From Parafrankia elaeagni (GTDB lineage: Bacteria; Actinomycetota; Actinomycetes; Frankiales; Frankiaceae): a stretch of 64,000 nucleotides of DNA. The stretch is from NCBI RefSeq assembly GCF_000374165.1, contig NZ_KB893794.1:1-64000 (forward strand), written 5' to 3'. This document shows, in pieces, positions 34,427 through 42,716 of the stretch (within the stretch, counting starts at the first letter, position 1; each line of letters begins with the position of its first letter). A model generated the notes under the pieces. The model saw only the letters and a list, made by a program, of their open reading frames with translations, did not search any database and was not told the DNA's origin. Position numbers and translations under genes: made by a program.

Positions 34427-34813
34427 ATGCGGGTTTCGGATGGAATGAGCGCTCTGGTCCTCGTGGTGGGGCCAGGGCACACGCTGCGGCAGGCGTCCCG
34501 GATGATGGCCGCCCGCCAGGTCGGCGCGGCCGTCGTCCTCGACAGCGAGGGTCAGGGCTTCGGCATTCTCACCGAGCGCGACGTCCTGCGGTCGGTCGCG
34601 GCCGGACAGAGCCCGGACACCGAGGTCGTGGGCGACCATCTCACCCGGGACGTGGTGGTGGCCGACCGCGACTGGTCGCTCGACGAGGCCGCTGCGGTGA
34701 TGCTGCGCGGCGGCTTCCGCCACCTCATCGTCACCTCCGGAGCGGAGGTCGAGGGGGTGCTCTCGATGCGCGATGTGGTGCGGTGCTGGAGCCGGCAGCG
34801 GGTCGAGGTGTGA
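34427..34813 (+). CDS. two-CBS-domain protein
   Basis: The 128-residue protein is almost entirely a pair of CBS domains: the first through GAAVVLDSEGQGFGILTERD, the second through VVVADRDWSLDEAAAVML to VEGVLSMRDVVRC. Such Bateman modules bind adenine nucleotides and regulate partners, but no partner is encoded with it. ATG 34427 has GGGAGG 5 bases upstream. It precedes the Crp/Fnr gene by 122 bases. Confidence 0.85.
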   Translation: MRVSDGMSALVLVVGPGHTLRQASRMMAARQVGAAVVLDSEGQGFGILTERDVLRSVAAGQSPDTEVVGDHLTRDVVVADRDWSLDEAAAVMLRGGFRHLIVTSGAEVEGVLSMRDVVRCWSRQRVEV

Positions 34814-34922
34814 CCACAGCTCGGCGGCGAACATCCGCGACGAGATGTGGTCGCTGTGTGACCGTGCGGCGATGAATCGGTCGACTCGGGGATCTGCGCC
34901 GCATCGGGTCCCCGTGCGGCGC

Positions 34923-34928
34923 TACGTT
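34923..34928 (+). promoter_or_regulatory. -10 element of crp-like gene
   Basis: TACGTT ends 7 bases before the ATG, consistent with a leaderless transcript; there is no ribosome-binding site. Confidence 0.65.
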
Positions 34929-34935
34929 CACGGGC

Positions 34936-35613
34936 ATGCACGACACTGAGGCGGTCACCCTGCTGCGGGGGACCACGCTGCTGAAGGAACTCGATGAGGA
35001 GGACCTGCTACGGCTGGCCAGCCGGTCCGTGACGAGGCGGTTCCGCCGAGGTCAGGTGGTCTTCACGGAGGGCGAGCCCGCCGACACCCTCCTCGTGGTC
35101 GCCTCGGGACGGCTGAAGGTCCTCACCAAGGCTGACGACGGCCGTGACCACGTCCTGAACATCGCCGGCCCGCGCGAGACCCTGGGCGAGCTCAACATCG
35201 TCGAGGCCGGGACAAGGTCGGCGAGCGTCGAGGCGCTGGAGCCGAGCACCGCGCTGGTGCTGGAGCGCAGCGCCGTCTGGGAGCTGGTCCGCGAACGTCC
35301 GGCGGTCGCCGAGCAGCTCATCCGGGCCCTGGTCGCGCACGTGCGCCGGCTCACCGGCGCGAACGCGGACCTGGTGTTCCTCGACCTGCCACGCCGGGTC
35401 GCGAAGCTGCTGCTCATGCGGATGCGGGAGGCCGGCCGCCCGGTGATCGAGCTGGGGCTCACCCAGACCGAGATCGCCTCGCTGCTCGGCGGTTCGCGCC
35501 AGTCGGTGAACCAGGCGCTGCGCGAGTTCGAGCGCAGGGCCTGGATCCTGTCCGAGGGGCAGACCATCACGATCATGCAGGTCGACCGGCTGCGCCGGTT
35601 CGCCGGCGACTGA
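34936..35613 (+). CDS. Crp/Fnr-family transcriptional regulator
   Basis: The 225-residue protein has a cyclic-nucleotide-binding-like barrel (FTEGEPADTLLVVASGRLKV, then GELNIVEAGTRSASVEAL), a dimerisation helix, and a C-terminal winged helix with LTQTEIASLLGGSRQSVNQALREFE. The phosphate-binding cassette of true cAMP receptors (GELxxxxxxxRxA) reads GELNIVEAGTRSA here, so cAMP binding is plausible. There is no N-terminal Fe-S Cys cluster, so it is not an Fnr-type oxygen sensor. It could be the local Crp. Confidence 0.88.
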   Translation: MHDTEAVTLLRGTTLLKELDEEDLLRLASRSVTRRFRRGQVVFTEGEPADTLLVVASGRLKVLTKADDGRDHVLNIAGPRETLGELNIVEAGTRSASVEALEPSTALVLERSAVWELVRERPAVAEQLIRALVAHVRRLTGANADLVFLDLPRRVAKLLLMRMREAGRPVIELGLTQTEIASLLGGSRQSVNQALREFERRAWILSEGQTITIMQVDRLRRFAGD

Positions 35614-35641
35614 GCAGGCCTGAGCGGGCCTGAGCGGGCCT

Positions 35642-35664
35642 GGGTGAGCCGGCCCGGCTCACCC
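35642..35664 (+). terminator. terminator after crp-like gene
   Basis: GGGTGAGCCGG (35642-35652) and CCGGCTCACCC (35654-35664) form a very tight hairpin 28 bases after the stop. Confidence 0.65.
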
Positions 35665-35992
35665 CCGGCCGGTGGTGCTTCCGGTCGTGGGATCCGGTGC
35701 GGTCGGCGGGGCCGGCGGGATCGGGCCGGCGGCCCGCCGGCTGCGTGGCCGGCGGGTGTGCGTAGCGTGGGGGTCGGGTATGGGTCCAGTCGCTCGCGGC
35801 ACGGGGCGTCCCGAAGAGGGAACGCGCAGGTCATGCGACACATGGCACGCGCCACACTTGCTTTATGTCCGGCGTGTTACGTCATAGGGTCGGCCTCTGG
35901 CGGCGAACCCGTCCCCGTCACGCGTTCCGGTCACTGACCAGGCAGACCGGGCGCGTGACGGCCAGACACGGTTCCGGCGAGAGGTTCCAGCT
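35665..35992. other. cimA upstream region
   Basis: TTGCTT at 35858-35863 and TAGGGT at 35885-35890 are possible promoter elements but their spacing of 21 is poor. GAGAGG at 35979-35984 is the ribosome-binding site for cimA. No leader peptide is evident. Confidence 0.35.
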
Positions 35993-37675
35993 GTGCCCCA
36001 CGACGTCCCAGCCACGACAAGCCCCGCTCCGGCAGGCGCGCGCTCCGCTGGCGCCGTCGAGGAGGAGCACGCGCCCACCTTCGACCGTGAGTCGCTGCAC
36101 ATCTACGACACGACGCTGCGGGACGGCACCCAGCAGGAGGGCCTGTCCCTGTCGGTGGCCGACAAGCTCATCGTCGCCCGCCACCTCGACGAGCTCGGTG
36201 TCGGCTTCATCGAGGGCGGCTGGCCCGGCTCCAACCCGAAGGACGCGGAGTTCTTCCGCCGCGCCCGCACCGAGCTGGACCTGCGTGGCGCGCTGCTGAC
36301 CGCGTTCGGCTCGACCCGGCGGGCCAGCAAGGCCGTCGGCGACGATCCGCAGGTCGCCGCGCTGCGGGACGCCGGCACGGCGGTCGTCTGCCTGGTGGCG
36401 AAGGCGGATCGCCGGCACGTCGAGCGCGCGCTGCGGACGACTCCCGCGGAGAACCTGGCGATGATCCGCGACACCGTGCGGTACCTGACTGCCGAGGGCA
36501 AGCGGGTGTTCGTCGACGCGGAGCACTTCTTCGACGGCCACCGCGCCGACGCCGACTACGCGCTGGAGATGGTGCGCACGGCGGCCGAGGCCGGCGCCGA
36601 GGTCGTGGTGCTGTGTGACACCAACGGCGGCATGCTCCCGACCCGCATCGGTGACGTCGTCGCCACCGCGCTGGAGAGCACCGGCGCGCGCCTGGGCATC
36701 CACTGCCACGACGACGCCGCCTGCGCCGTGGCGAACAGCCTGGTCGCGATCGAGGCCGGCGCGACCCACGTGCAGGGCACCGCGAACGGGTACGGCGAGC
36801 GCTGCGGCAACGCGAACCTGTTCAGCGTGATCGCCGGTCTGGAGACCAAGCTGGGCCGCCAGGTCCTGCCGGCCGGGCGGCTCCGGGAGCTCGTCCGGGT
36901 CTCGCACGCCATCGACGAGGTCACCAACTCGGCACCGAACAGCAGCCGGCCCTACGTCGGGGCGAGCGCGTTCGCGCACAAGGCCGGTCTGCACGCCAGC
37001 GCGGTCAAGGTCGACCCGGACATGTACCAGCACATCGACCCGGCCGAGGTCGGCAACGACATGCGGATGCTGGTGTCCGAACTGGCCGGCCGCGCCACCC
37101 TCGAGCTCAAGGGCCGCGAGATGGGCCTGGATCTCTCCGGCGAGCGGGAGGCCCTCGGGCGGGTGCTGGAGCTGGTCAAGGACCGCGAGGCCGCCGGCTA
37201 CTCCTACGAGGCCGCCGAGGCCTCCTTCGAGCTGGTCCTGCTTGACGAGGTGGCCGGGCGCGAGCGCTACTTCACGCTCGAGTCCTGGCGGGTCATCGTC
37301 GAGCAGCGGGCCGGCGGCGAGGTCGTCAGCGAGGCCACGGTGAAGGTCCACTCGCACGGTGAGCGGCACGTCTCGACCGCCGAGGGCAACGGCCCGGTCA
37401 ACGCGCTCGACACCGCACTGCGGGCGGCCCTGGAGAAGGCCTACCCGGGCCTGGCGGACCTGGACCTGGTCGACTACAAGGTGCGCATTCTCGACGGGCG
37501 CCACGGCACCGGCGCGGTCACCCGTGTCCTGGTCGAGACCAGCGACGGCCGCGGTCGCTGGGACACCATCGGTGTCGACGAGAACATCATCGCCGCCTCC
37601 TGGGTGGCGCTTCAGGACGCGGTCACCTACGGCCTGCGCCGCCAGGGCGAGCGACCGGACCCCGACGCCGTCTGA
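35993..37675 (+). CDS. cimA: (R)-citramalate synthase
   Basis: CimA condenses pyruvate and acetyl-CoA to citramalate, which LeuCD and LeuB convert to 2-oxobutyrate for isoleucine. The 560-residue protein has IYDTTLRDGTQQEG, IEGGWPGSNPKD, the metal motif IHCHDDAACA, GTANGYGERCGNAN, HKAGLHASAV and a C-terminal LeuA-like allosteric domain. The GGWPGSNPKD motif and DTTLRDGTQQEG mark the CimA subgroup rather than LeuA or homocitrate synthase. GTG 35993 has GAGAGG 8 bases upstream. All the downstream enzymes but IlvD are in this window. Confidence 0.92.
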   Translation: MPHDVPATTSPAPAGARSAGAVEEEHAPTFDRESLHIYDTTLRDGTQQEGLSLSVADKLIVARHLDELGVGFIEGGWPGSNPKDAEFFRRARTELDLRGALLTAFGSTRRASKAVGDDPQVAALRDAGTAVVCLVAKADRRHVERALRTTPAENLAMIRDTVRYLTAEGKRVFVDAEHFFDGHRADADYALEMVRTAAEAGAEVVVLCDTNGGMLPTRIGDVVATALESTGARLGIHCHDDAACAVANSLVAIEAGATHVQGTANGYGERCGNANLFSVIAGLETKLGRQVLPAGRLRELVRVSHAIDEVTNSAPNSSRPYVGASAFAHKAGLHASAVKVDPDMYQHIDPAEVGNDMRMLVSELAGRATLELKGREMGLDLSGEREALGRVLELVKDREAAGYSYEAAEASFELVLLDEVAGRERYFTLESWRVIVEQRAGGEVVSEATVKVHSHGERHVSTAEGNGPVNALDTALRAALEKAYPGLADLDLVDYKVRILDGRHGTGAVTRVLVETSDGRGRWDTIGVDENIIAASWVALQDAVTYGLRRQGERPDPDAV

Positions 37676-38014
37676 CCGGCTTCGCCCGCCCGCGGCCCGT
37701 CAGGTGAGGCACGTCCGTCCACATCGGGCGACCAACATCGTCAACGCGAACCATGCGGTGCACGCCTGTCCTGTCAAAGATTTCTCCGCTGACGCCAACC
37801 CTGCCCGGCCATCCTTTGGTGCCGGCTACGCTGACCGCGACGCTTCCGGGTCATCCGAGGCATCCGTCGCATAACAGGCGATCAGGATGCCCGGCTCGGA
37901 TCCGGCGGCGAGATGCGAGCTCGGCTCTGGAGGCCGAGGAGAGGGGACGGCCGTGTCGCGGTGTCCGGCGATGATGCGCCAGACCAGGAGCGGCCGCATG
38001 CGGGGGAGCCGGCG
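37676..38014. other. intergenic region before transglycosylase
   Basis: TACGCT at 37827-37832 is a possible -10. No riboswitch core that I know (including the c-di-AMP type often found before cell-wall lytic genes) is recognisable. GGGGGAG at 38002-38008 is the ribosome-binding site of the next gene. Confidence 0.35.
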
Positions 38015-40090
38015 ATGAGCCGCACTCCCCGCCGTGGAGCTGGTGCCCGTCGGGCCGGGGCACATCGATCGTCCGCGTCGACGTCCACGTCGGGCGCCGG
38101 CTGGGTCGACCCCCCGTCCGGTGCGCGTCGGGTGACCGGATCGCGCCGGGCGGGCCGGACAGGCGGCGCCAGTCGGGCGGGCGGCATCGACAGGGCGGGC
38201 AGAGCTGGCAGGGCGGGCAGGGCGGGCAGGGCGGGAAAGGCAAGCCGGGCGGGCAGCACCGACAGAGCCGAGAGGGCAGGCAGTGCCGCCGGAGCGGACC
38301 TGGCCGGCGGGCCGACCGCTCGGCGGGCCGGCACCCGGCGAAGCTCCTGGGCACTGGCGAAGTTCGCCCTGGGGGCGGCGGCGCTGGCCCTGGCGGTGAC
38401 CGCGGTGGCGGGCCCGGCCCCGGCCGCCGCTCCCTGGCAGCTGACCGGCCCGGTCAACGGGCGGATCGACCAGGACGAGATCCTGCCTGAGGAGGGAGCG
38501 GCCTTCGGGAGCGCGACCGTGGCCGACCTGGCGGGTGTCGTCGGGGCCTCGGGGCAGGTCCGGCTGCCCGTCCGTGACGGGTTGGCCGTTGTCGCCACCG
38601 GCGGTACCGCCGGAACCGGTACCGCCGCGGCCGGAGCGCAGGCGCCCGGCCCGGTGACCGGCAGCACCGTCCCGAACGAGCCACTCGCGACCCCGCCCGG
38701 ATCGGGTGCCCAGGCCTCGACGATCCCGTCCCGCGTGCTGGTGGCGTACACCGACGCCGCTGATCGGTTGAAGGCCGAACAGCCCGGCTGCTTCCTCCAC
38801 TGGTCGGTACTGGCGGGTCTCGGCGCGATCGAGTCCGGTCATGGCAGGGGCGCGGCGATCGGCCCCGACGGCCGAGTGGCACCGACAGTTGTCGGCCCGC
38901 GTCTCGACGGCTCGGCGGGCAGGTTCCACATTCGCGACACCGACGACGGCTGGCTCGACGGCGACAGTGGGCTGGACCGCGCGGTCGGCCCGATGCAGTT
39001 CACCCCGCCGGTGTGGCGCTGGGCCGGCCGGGACGCCGACGGGGACGGCCGCGCCGACCCGAACGACATCGACGACGCGGCGCTTGCCGCGGCGGATCTG
39101 CTGTGCCGTTCGGGGGACCTGCGTATTCCGGACAACGTCGTGGCGGCGGTGCGCTCGTACAACCCGTCGGACGCCTACATCCGCTCGGTGCTGGGCTGGG
39201 CGGCCTGGTACGCGGTCGGCCCGACGGTGGTCTCCAGCCTGGGTGCCGACCCCGCTGCCGGCACGGCGGAGGCCGACGGCGACGCGGCGGGCGAGGGGTC
39301 CGAGAACCTGGCGACCGATCAGCCTTTCGAGGTGACAGCCCTGACGCCGCTCGCCGACCCGGCTGGCGGTGGCTGCGTGACACCGGTCGTCGACGGAGGC
39401 TCCATCAGCGCCGGCGGCGTCGGAGGCGACCTGCTGACCGGGTCGGACTTCGAGTCACTGGACGTCCGCGCCCGGGTCGGCGGCACCGCGGACCGGACCG
39501 TGACCATCGAGCTCGGCCTGCTCGACAAGGCGGGCGCGACGGTGGCGACGGCGCTGAGCGCCCGTACCCTTCCGGAGGGCGACGAGATCCACTCGTTGGG
39601 CAGGATCGACGGGCTCGCGATCGGTCGGGCGTCCGACCGGGGCCCGTTCGACGTGGTCGTCCGGGTGGTGCCGGGTGGTCCGGACTGCCCGGCGGTCGAG
39701 GCCCGTGCCCGGGTCGCCGGCATCGACGCGGCGGACTTCGCGGGTGCGCCGTCGACGCTGGCCAGCCTCCGACGTCGGCTGGAGACCTACCGCGACACCG
39801 GTCGCATCACCCCGACGGCTGCCGCCGACCTGCTGGCCACGCTGCCGGCGGGGGACGGGGCCGTGCGGACTCCGGTGGAACTCGCGCGGTTCCTCGACCG
39901 GCTCGCCGTGGCGATCCGGATCGGCGAGATCGCCGTCGACGCGCGGACGGGCCTCGGGGACGTCGCCGGAGCGCTGCGGGCGCAGGCGGAGCCCGCCTCG
40001 GCCGTACCGGCGGAAGCCGCGCCGGCCGGCGCGGGAGGGGATGAGGACGAGCTGCCGTTCGACGTCGTGCCGCTGTCGCCGGAGGCCTGA
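38015..40090 (+). CDS. secreted or anchored lytic transglycosylase
   Basis: The 691-residue protein has a long basic N-terminus with RAG repeats (about residues 48-75), a signal or anchor helix near 112-135 (FALGAAALALAVTAVAGPAPAAA), and a lytic transglycosylase domain around 230-400: the likely catalytic Glu in AGLGAIESGHGRG, GPMQFTPPVW, and YNPSDAYIRSVLGWA. It should cleave glycan strands outside the membrane. The C-terminal 290 residues have no recognised domain and end in an acidic tail. The start has GGGGGAG 6 bases upstream. Confidence 0.82.
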   Translation: MSRTPRRGAGARRAGAHRSSASTSTSGAGWVDPPSGARRVTGSRRAGRTGGASRAGGIDRAGRAGRAGRAGRAGKASRAGSTDRAERAGSAAGADLAGGPTARRAGTRRSSWALAKFALGAAALALAVTAVAGPAPAAAPWQLTGPVNGRIDQDEILPEEGAAFGSATVADLAGVVGASGQVRLPVRDGLAVVATGGTAGTGTAAAGAQAPGPVTGSTVPNEPLATPPGSGAQASTIPSRVLVAYTDAADRLKAEQPGCFLHWSVLAGLGAIESGHGRGAAIGPDGRVAPTVVGPRLDGSAGRFHIRDTDDGWLDGDSGLDRAVGPMQFTPPVWRWAGRDADGDGRADPNDIDDAALAAADLLCRSGDLRIPDNVVAAVRSYNPSDAYIRSVLGWAAWYAVGPTVVSSLGADPAAGTAEADGDAAGEGSENLATDQPFEVTALTPLADPAGGGCVTPVVDGGSISAGGVGGDLLTGSDFESLDVRARVGGTADRTVTIELGLLDKAGATVATALSARTLPEGDEIHSLGRIDGLAIGRASDRGPFDVVVRVVPGGPDCPAVEARARVAGIDAADFAGAPSTLASLRRRLETYRDTGRITPTAAADLLATLPAGDGAVRTPVELARFLDRLAVAIRIGEIAVDARTGLGDVAGALRAQAEPASAVPAEAAPAGAGGDEDELPFDVVPLSPEA

Positions 40091-40211
40091 ACCGGCACTT
40101 CCGGTGGCTCCTTCCCGTCGGCTCCTTCCCGTCGGCATCGCCCGTTCGCGCACTGCCGGTGACGAGGCCGCCGTTGGCGTGAGGTGGCCCGACCTGGTGG
40201 CACGTCTTAGT

Positions 40212-40231
40212 CTCCCCGTCACGGGGGGAGG
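40212..40231 (+). promoter_or_regulatory. hairpin over ribosome-binding site
   Basis: CTCCCC (40212-40217) can pair with GGGGAG (40225-40230), which is the ribosome-binding site of the next gene, so the site may be masked in the mRNA. Confidence 0.45.
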
Positions 40232-40236
40232 CGGCG

Positions 40237-41094
40237 ATGCTGCTGCTGCGGGCGATCCGGGGCCGGGTGGGGGACACCCACGCGCTGCGCCGTGAGCTGG
40301 CGGGAGGGGCCGGCGAGGGGCCAGGCGACCCGGACCGGCCCGGTGCCATCGCCGGAGTCTCGGGCAGCGGGATGTTCGTCGGCCTCTTCGACATCGGTGG
40401 CGCCGGCCGGCCCGCGGAGTCCTTCTGGGAGCGGCTCGGCGGGCTGCTCGACGGTGCGACGACGACCGACCACCCCCACGTCCACCTGGTCAGCGAGGCG
40501 ACCGGCGCGGTGGCATCCGTCCCGGTGGGGACTGTTCCGGTGACAGCTGTCCCGGTGGCGGTGGGCGAGGGGCGGTTCATCAGGGTGACCTGGGGGCGTA
40601 CCACGGATCGGGCCGCGCTGTGGGCGCTGCGCCGGCGGCTGGCGAGCCGCCTGCCGGACGCTCGCCCGGACCTTCTCGGGCTGCTGTCAGCGGCGACGGA
40701 GCGGGGCTGGCTGGTCGAGGCGGCCTGCCACGAGTCGGAGGAGCTGACGCACGCGGCGGACCGCGGCGCCCAGGAGCCGGAAATGGCCGAGATCCTCGAC
40801 GGGGCGCGCGGCCTGGTCACCGTGGCGGCGACTGACATCCTGCGCGACCTGTGGCTACGCCGGCCGTTCACCACCCCCGGCAGGGACGGCCAGGACGGGG
40901 AACCGGACCGAGGTCGGCGCCCCGAGGCCGCGACCGCGGCCCCGGGGCCGGATGCCCAGGCTGTGGATGCCCAGGCTGTGGACGCCCAGGGTGTGGGCGT
41001 CCAGGGTGGTCAGTCCTCGTCCGGGATCTCCTCCCACCACTGGCACCACCAGTCGCCGCCGACGAGGATCCGCAGCTTCGGATGCCAGCAGTAG
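40237..41094 (+). CDS. hypothetical protein
   Basis: No family is recognised in this 285-residue protein. Residues 1-200 are ordinary soluble sequence with ESFWERLGGLLD and the helical ATDILRDLWLRRPF; the C-terminal 70 residues are low-complexity, with repeats of DAQAVDAQAVDAQGVG and a His/Ser-rich tail. A strong GGGGGGAGG site lies 5 bases before the ATG. The last 85 bases run antisense across the 3' end of the conserved gene at 41010-41276, so the tail is probably a by-product of that overlap. Confidence 0.65.
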   Translation: MLLLRAIRGRVGDTHALRRELAGGAGEGPGDPDRPGAIAGVSGSGMFVGLFDIGGAGRPAESFWERLGGLLDGATTTDHPHVHLVSEATGAVASVPVGTVPVTAVPVAVGEGRFIRVTWGRTTDRAALWALRRRLASRLPDARPDLLGLLSAATERGWLVEAACHESEELTHAADRGAQEPEMAEILDGARGLVTVAATDILRDLWLRRPFTTPGRDGQDGEPDRGRRPEAATAAPGPDAQAVDAQAVDAQGVGVQGGQSSSGISSHHWHHQSPPTRIRSFGCQQ

Positions 41095-41276
41095 GTGATG
41101 TCCTTGTCGGTGTCGAGGTAGTACAGGCAGTTGTCGCAGCGCTCGTCGCCGTTTGGCTTGCCACGCAGGATGGCGTCCTCGGCGAGATGGCCGAGCTGGA
41201 CGCTGAGCTCCTCGTCGATGGGCTTGGGTTCGGGCGCGCCAATCTCGTAGACGGGGGTCGAGTCGATCTCGGTCAT
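41010..41276 (-). CDS. small four-Cys (HiPIP-like) protein
   Basis: The 88-residue acidic protein carries Cys47-x2-Cys50-x12-Cys63-x14-Cys78 in the setting ERCDNCLYY, YCWHPKLRI and DWWCQWWEE. The spacing and the aromatic residues after the last Cys resemble high-potential iron-sulfur proteins and the HiPIP-like small subunits of some glycyl-radical enzymes, so a [4Fe-4S] cluster is my inference; zinc is the alternative. AAGGAG lies 5 bases before the ATG. There is no signal peptide. It is divergent from the fumarylacetoacetase-family gene. Confidence 0.8.
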   Translation of the reverse strand: MTEIDSTPVYEIGAPEPKPIDEELSVQLGHLAEDAILRGKPNGDERCDNCLYYLDTDKDITYCWHPKLRILVGGDWWCQWWEEIPDED

Positions 41277-41519
41277 CGTGCTCCTTCCAGAGCGGGCCGG
41301 TACCTGGCGGGCCACGCCGTCCTCGACCGGGCGCTGGCCCTTACCCGGCAATCCTGCCTGATTCTCGGCGTCCCCTCCCGGCCGTGGTGCACCGGACCTT
41401 GTCCGGACCGGAACGCGGTCGCCGAGCGGGCGGCCCGTTGCCGGCGCTGGCATCCGGCCGGGTGCGTTCCATCCGTGTCCGGTGCGTCGCCGGGTGAACC
41501 GGATGCGCGGCGCGGTCGG

Positions 41520-41525
41520 TACGGT
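41520..41525 (+). promoter_or_regulatory. -10 element of FAH-family gene
   Basis: TACGGT ends 6 bases before GTG 41532, consistent with a leaderless mRNA. Confidence 0.6.
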
Positions 41526-41531
41526 CGCCCA

Positions 41532-42308
41532 GTGCGCATAGCGAGGTTCACTGACGGGTCAGAGCCGGCATTCGGCGTGGTGGAGGGGTCTCCGGAGGAC
41601 GGGACCGCGATTGTGGCCGGGATCACACCGCATCCGTTCGCGCCGTTCACGTTCACCGGGGTGCGGCGGCCGCTGGCCGAGGTCCGGCTGCTGGCTCCCG
41701 TCCTGCCCAGCAAGATTCTCTGCATCGGTAAGAACTATGCGGACCACGCGCGTGAGATGGGCGGCGAGCCACCGGCTGGCCCGGTGCTGTTCCTGAAGCC
41801 CTCGACCAGCGTGGCCGGCCCAGGCGATCCGATCGTGCTCCCTCCCGACAGCGATCGGGTGGACTACGAGGGCGAACTGGCCATCGTCATCGGCAGGCTG
41901 TGCCGGGACGTTCCCGTGGAGCGGGCGCTGTCGGTCGTTCTCGGGTTCACCTGCGCCAACGACGTCACCGCCCGGGATCAGCAGGCGGCGGACGTCCAGT
42001 GGACCCGCGGCAAGGGCCACGACACCTTCTGCCCGCTCGGGCCGTGGATCGAGACCGAGCTCGACCCGTCCGACCTGGCCCTGCGGACGACGCTGGACGG
42101 CGAGGTCCGCCAGGACTCGCGAACCAGGCACCTTCTGCACGACGTGCCCACGCTCGTCGCCTTCATGTCGCGAGCGATGACGCTGCTCCCCGGCGACGTG
42201 CTGCTGACCGGCACGCCCGCCGGGGTGGGGCCGATGCGGGCCGGGCAGACGGCCGCCGTCACGGTCGACGGCATCGGCACGCTGACAAATCCGGTCACCG
42301 CGCGGTAG
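41532..42308 (+). CDS. fumarylacetoacetate hydrolase family protein
   Basis: The 258-residue protein has the FAH fold motifs: KILCIGKNYADHAREMG, the metal site in DYEGELAIVIG with the upstream Glu of the family, GFTCANDVTARD, RGKGHDTFCPLGPW and LLTGTPAGVG. Members hydrolyse or decarboxylate 2-oxo/1,3-diketo acids or act as oxaloacetate decarboxylases; the exact substrate cannot be told. GTG 41532 gives the family start VRIARF. Confidence 0.87.
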   Translation: MRIARFTDGSEPAFGVVEGSPEDGTAIVAGITPHPFAPFTFTGVRRPLAEVRLLAPVLPSKILCIGKNYADHAREMGGEPPAGPVLFLKPSTSVAGPGDPIVLPPDSDRVDYEGELAIVIGRLCRDVPVERALSVVLGFTCANDVTARDQQAADVQWTRGKGHDTFCPLGPWIETELDPSDLALRTTLDGEVRQDSRTRHLLHDVPTLVAFMSRAMTLLPGDVLLTGTPAGVGPMRAGQTAAVTVDGIGTLTNPVTAR

Positions 42309-42314
42309 GGGAGT

Positions 42315-42346
42315 GCGGGCGGGCGGCGGTGTTCCGGCCCGCCCGC
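42315..42346 (+). terminator. terminator after FAH-family gene
   Basis: GCGGGCGGGC (42315-42324) pairs exactly with GCCCGCCCGC (42337-42346), loop 12 bases, just after the stop. Confidence 0.65.
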
Positions 42347-42462
42347 CCCACTGCGGCTGGCCCGGGGCCGGGAATCGGAGACCCGCCGGAGACCCGCCGG
42401 GGACACGGTCGCTGACCGGGTCGGTGGATGGGGTACAGTAGGCATCGCCCGCGAGGGACCCA

Positions 42463-42534
42463 TGGGGTATGGGGTAATTGGCAGCCCAACAGATTCTGGC
42501 TCTGTTAGTCTAGGTTCGAGTCCTGGTACCCCAG
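42463..42534 (+). tRNA. tRNA-Gln (CTG)
   Basis: The acceptor arms TGGGGTA (42463-42469) and TACCCCA (42527-42533) pair fully. The anticodon loop TTCTGGC gives anticodon CTG, and the T loop is GGTTCGAGTCC. The 3' CCA is not encoded. A U at the first position is usual for tRNA-Gln. Its substrate link to GatCAB is direct. Confidence 0.95.
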
Positions 42535-42579
42535 CTGCACCACTTGTACGAACATGCTGTATATTGCAAAAACGGTCTT

Positions 42580-42652
42580 GGCCCCGTCGTCTAGCGGCCC
42601 AGGACGCCGCCCTCTCAAGGCGGTAGCGCCGGTTCGAATCCGGTCGGGGCTA
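42580..42652 (+). tRNA. tRNA-Glu (CTC)
   Basis: The acceptor GGCCCCG (42580-42586) pairs with CGGGGCT (42645-42651) with one G-T pair. The anticodon arm GCCGCCCTCTCAAGGCGGT shows anticodon CTC, and the T loop is GGTTCGAATCC. No CCA is encoded. It lies 45 bases after tRNA-Gln and probably shares its transcript. Confidence 0.95.
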
Positions 42653-42681
42653 CATCTGAATCTCGGCTACATCTGAATCTC
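42648..42681 (+). repeat. 17-bp tandem repeat at tRNA-Glu 3' end
   Basis: GGCTACATCTGAATCTC occurs exactly at 42648-42664 and 42665-42681; the first copy contains the last five bases of tRNA-Glu. No integrase is nearby. Confidence 0.85.
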
Positions 42682-42685
42682 ATGG

Positions 42686-42716
42686 CGCCAACCTTCCGAG
42701 GTTGGCGTTTTTCTTT
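42686..42716 (+). terminator. tRNA operon terminator
   Basis: CGCCAACCT (42686-42694) pairs with AGGTTGGCG (42699-42707) around a TCCG loop, followed by TTTTTCTTTT. This is the cleanest intrinsic terminator in the window. Confidence 0.92.
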
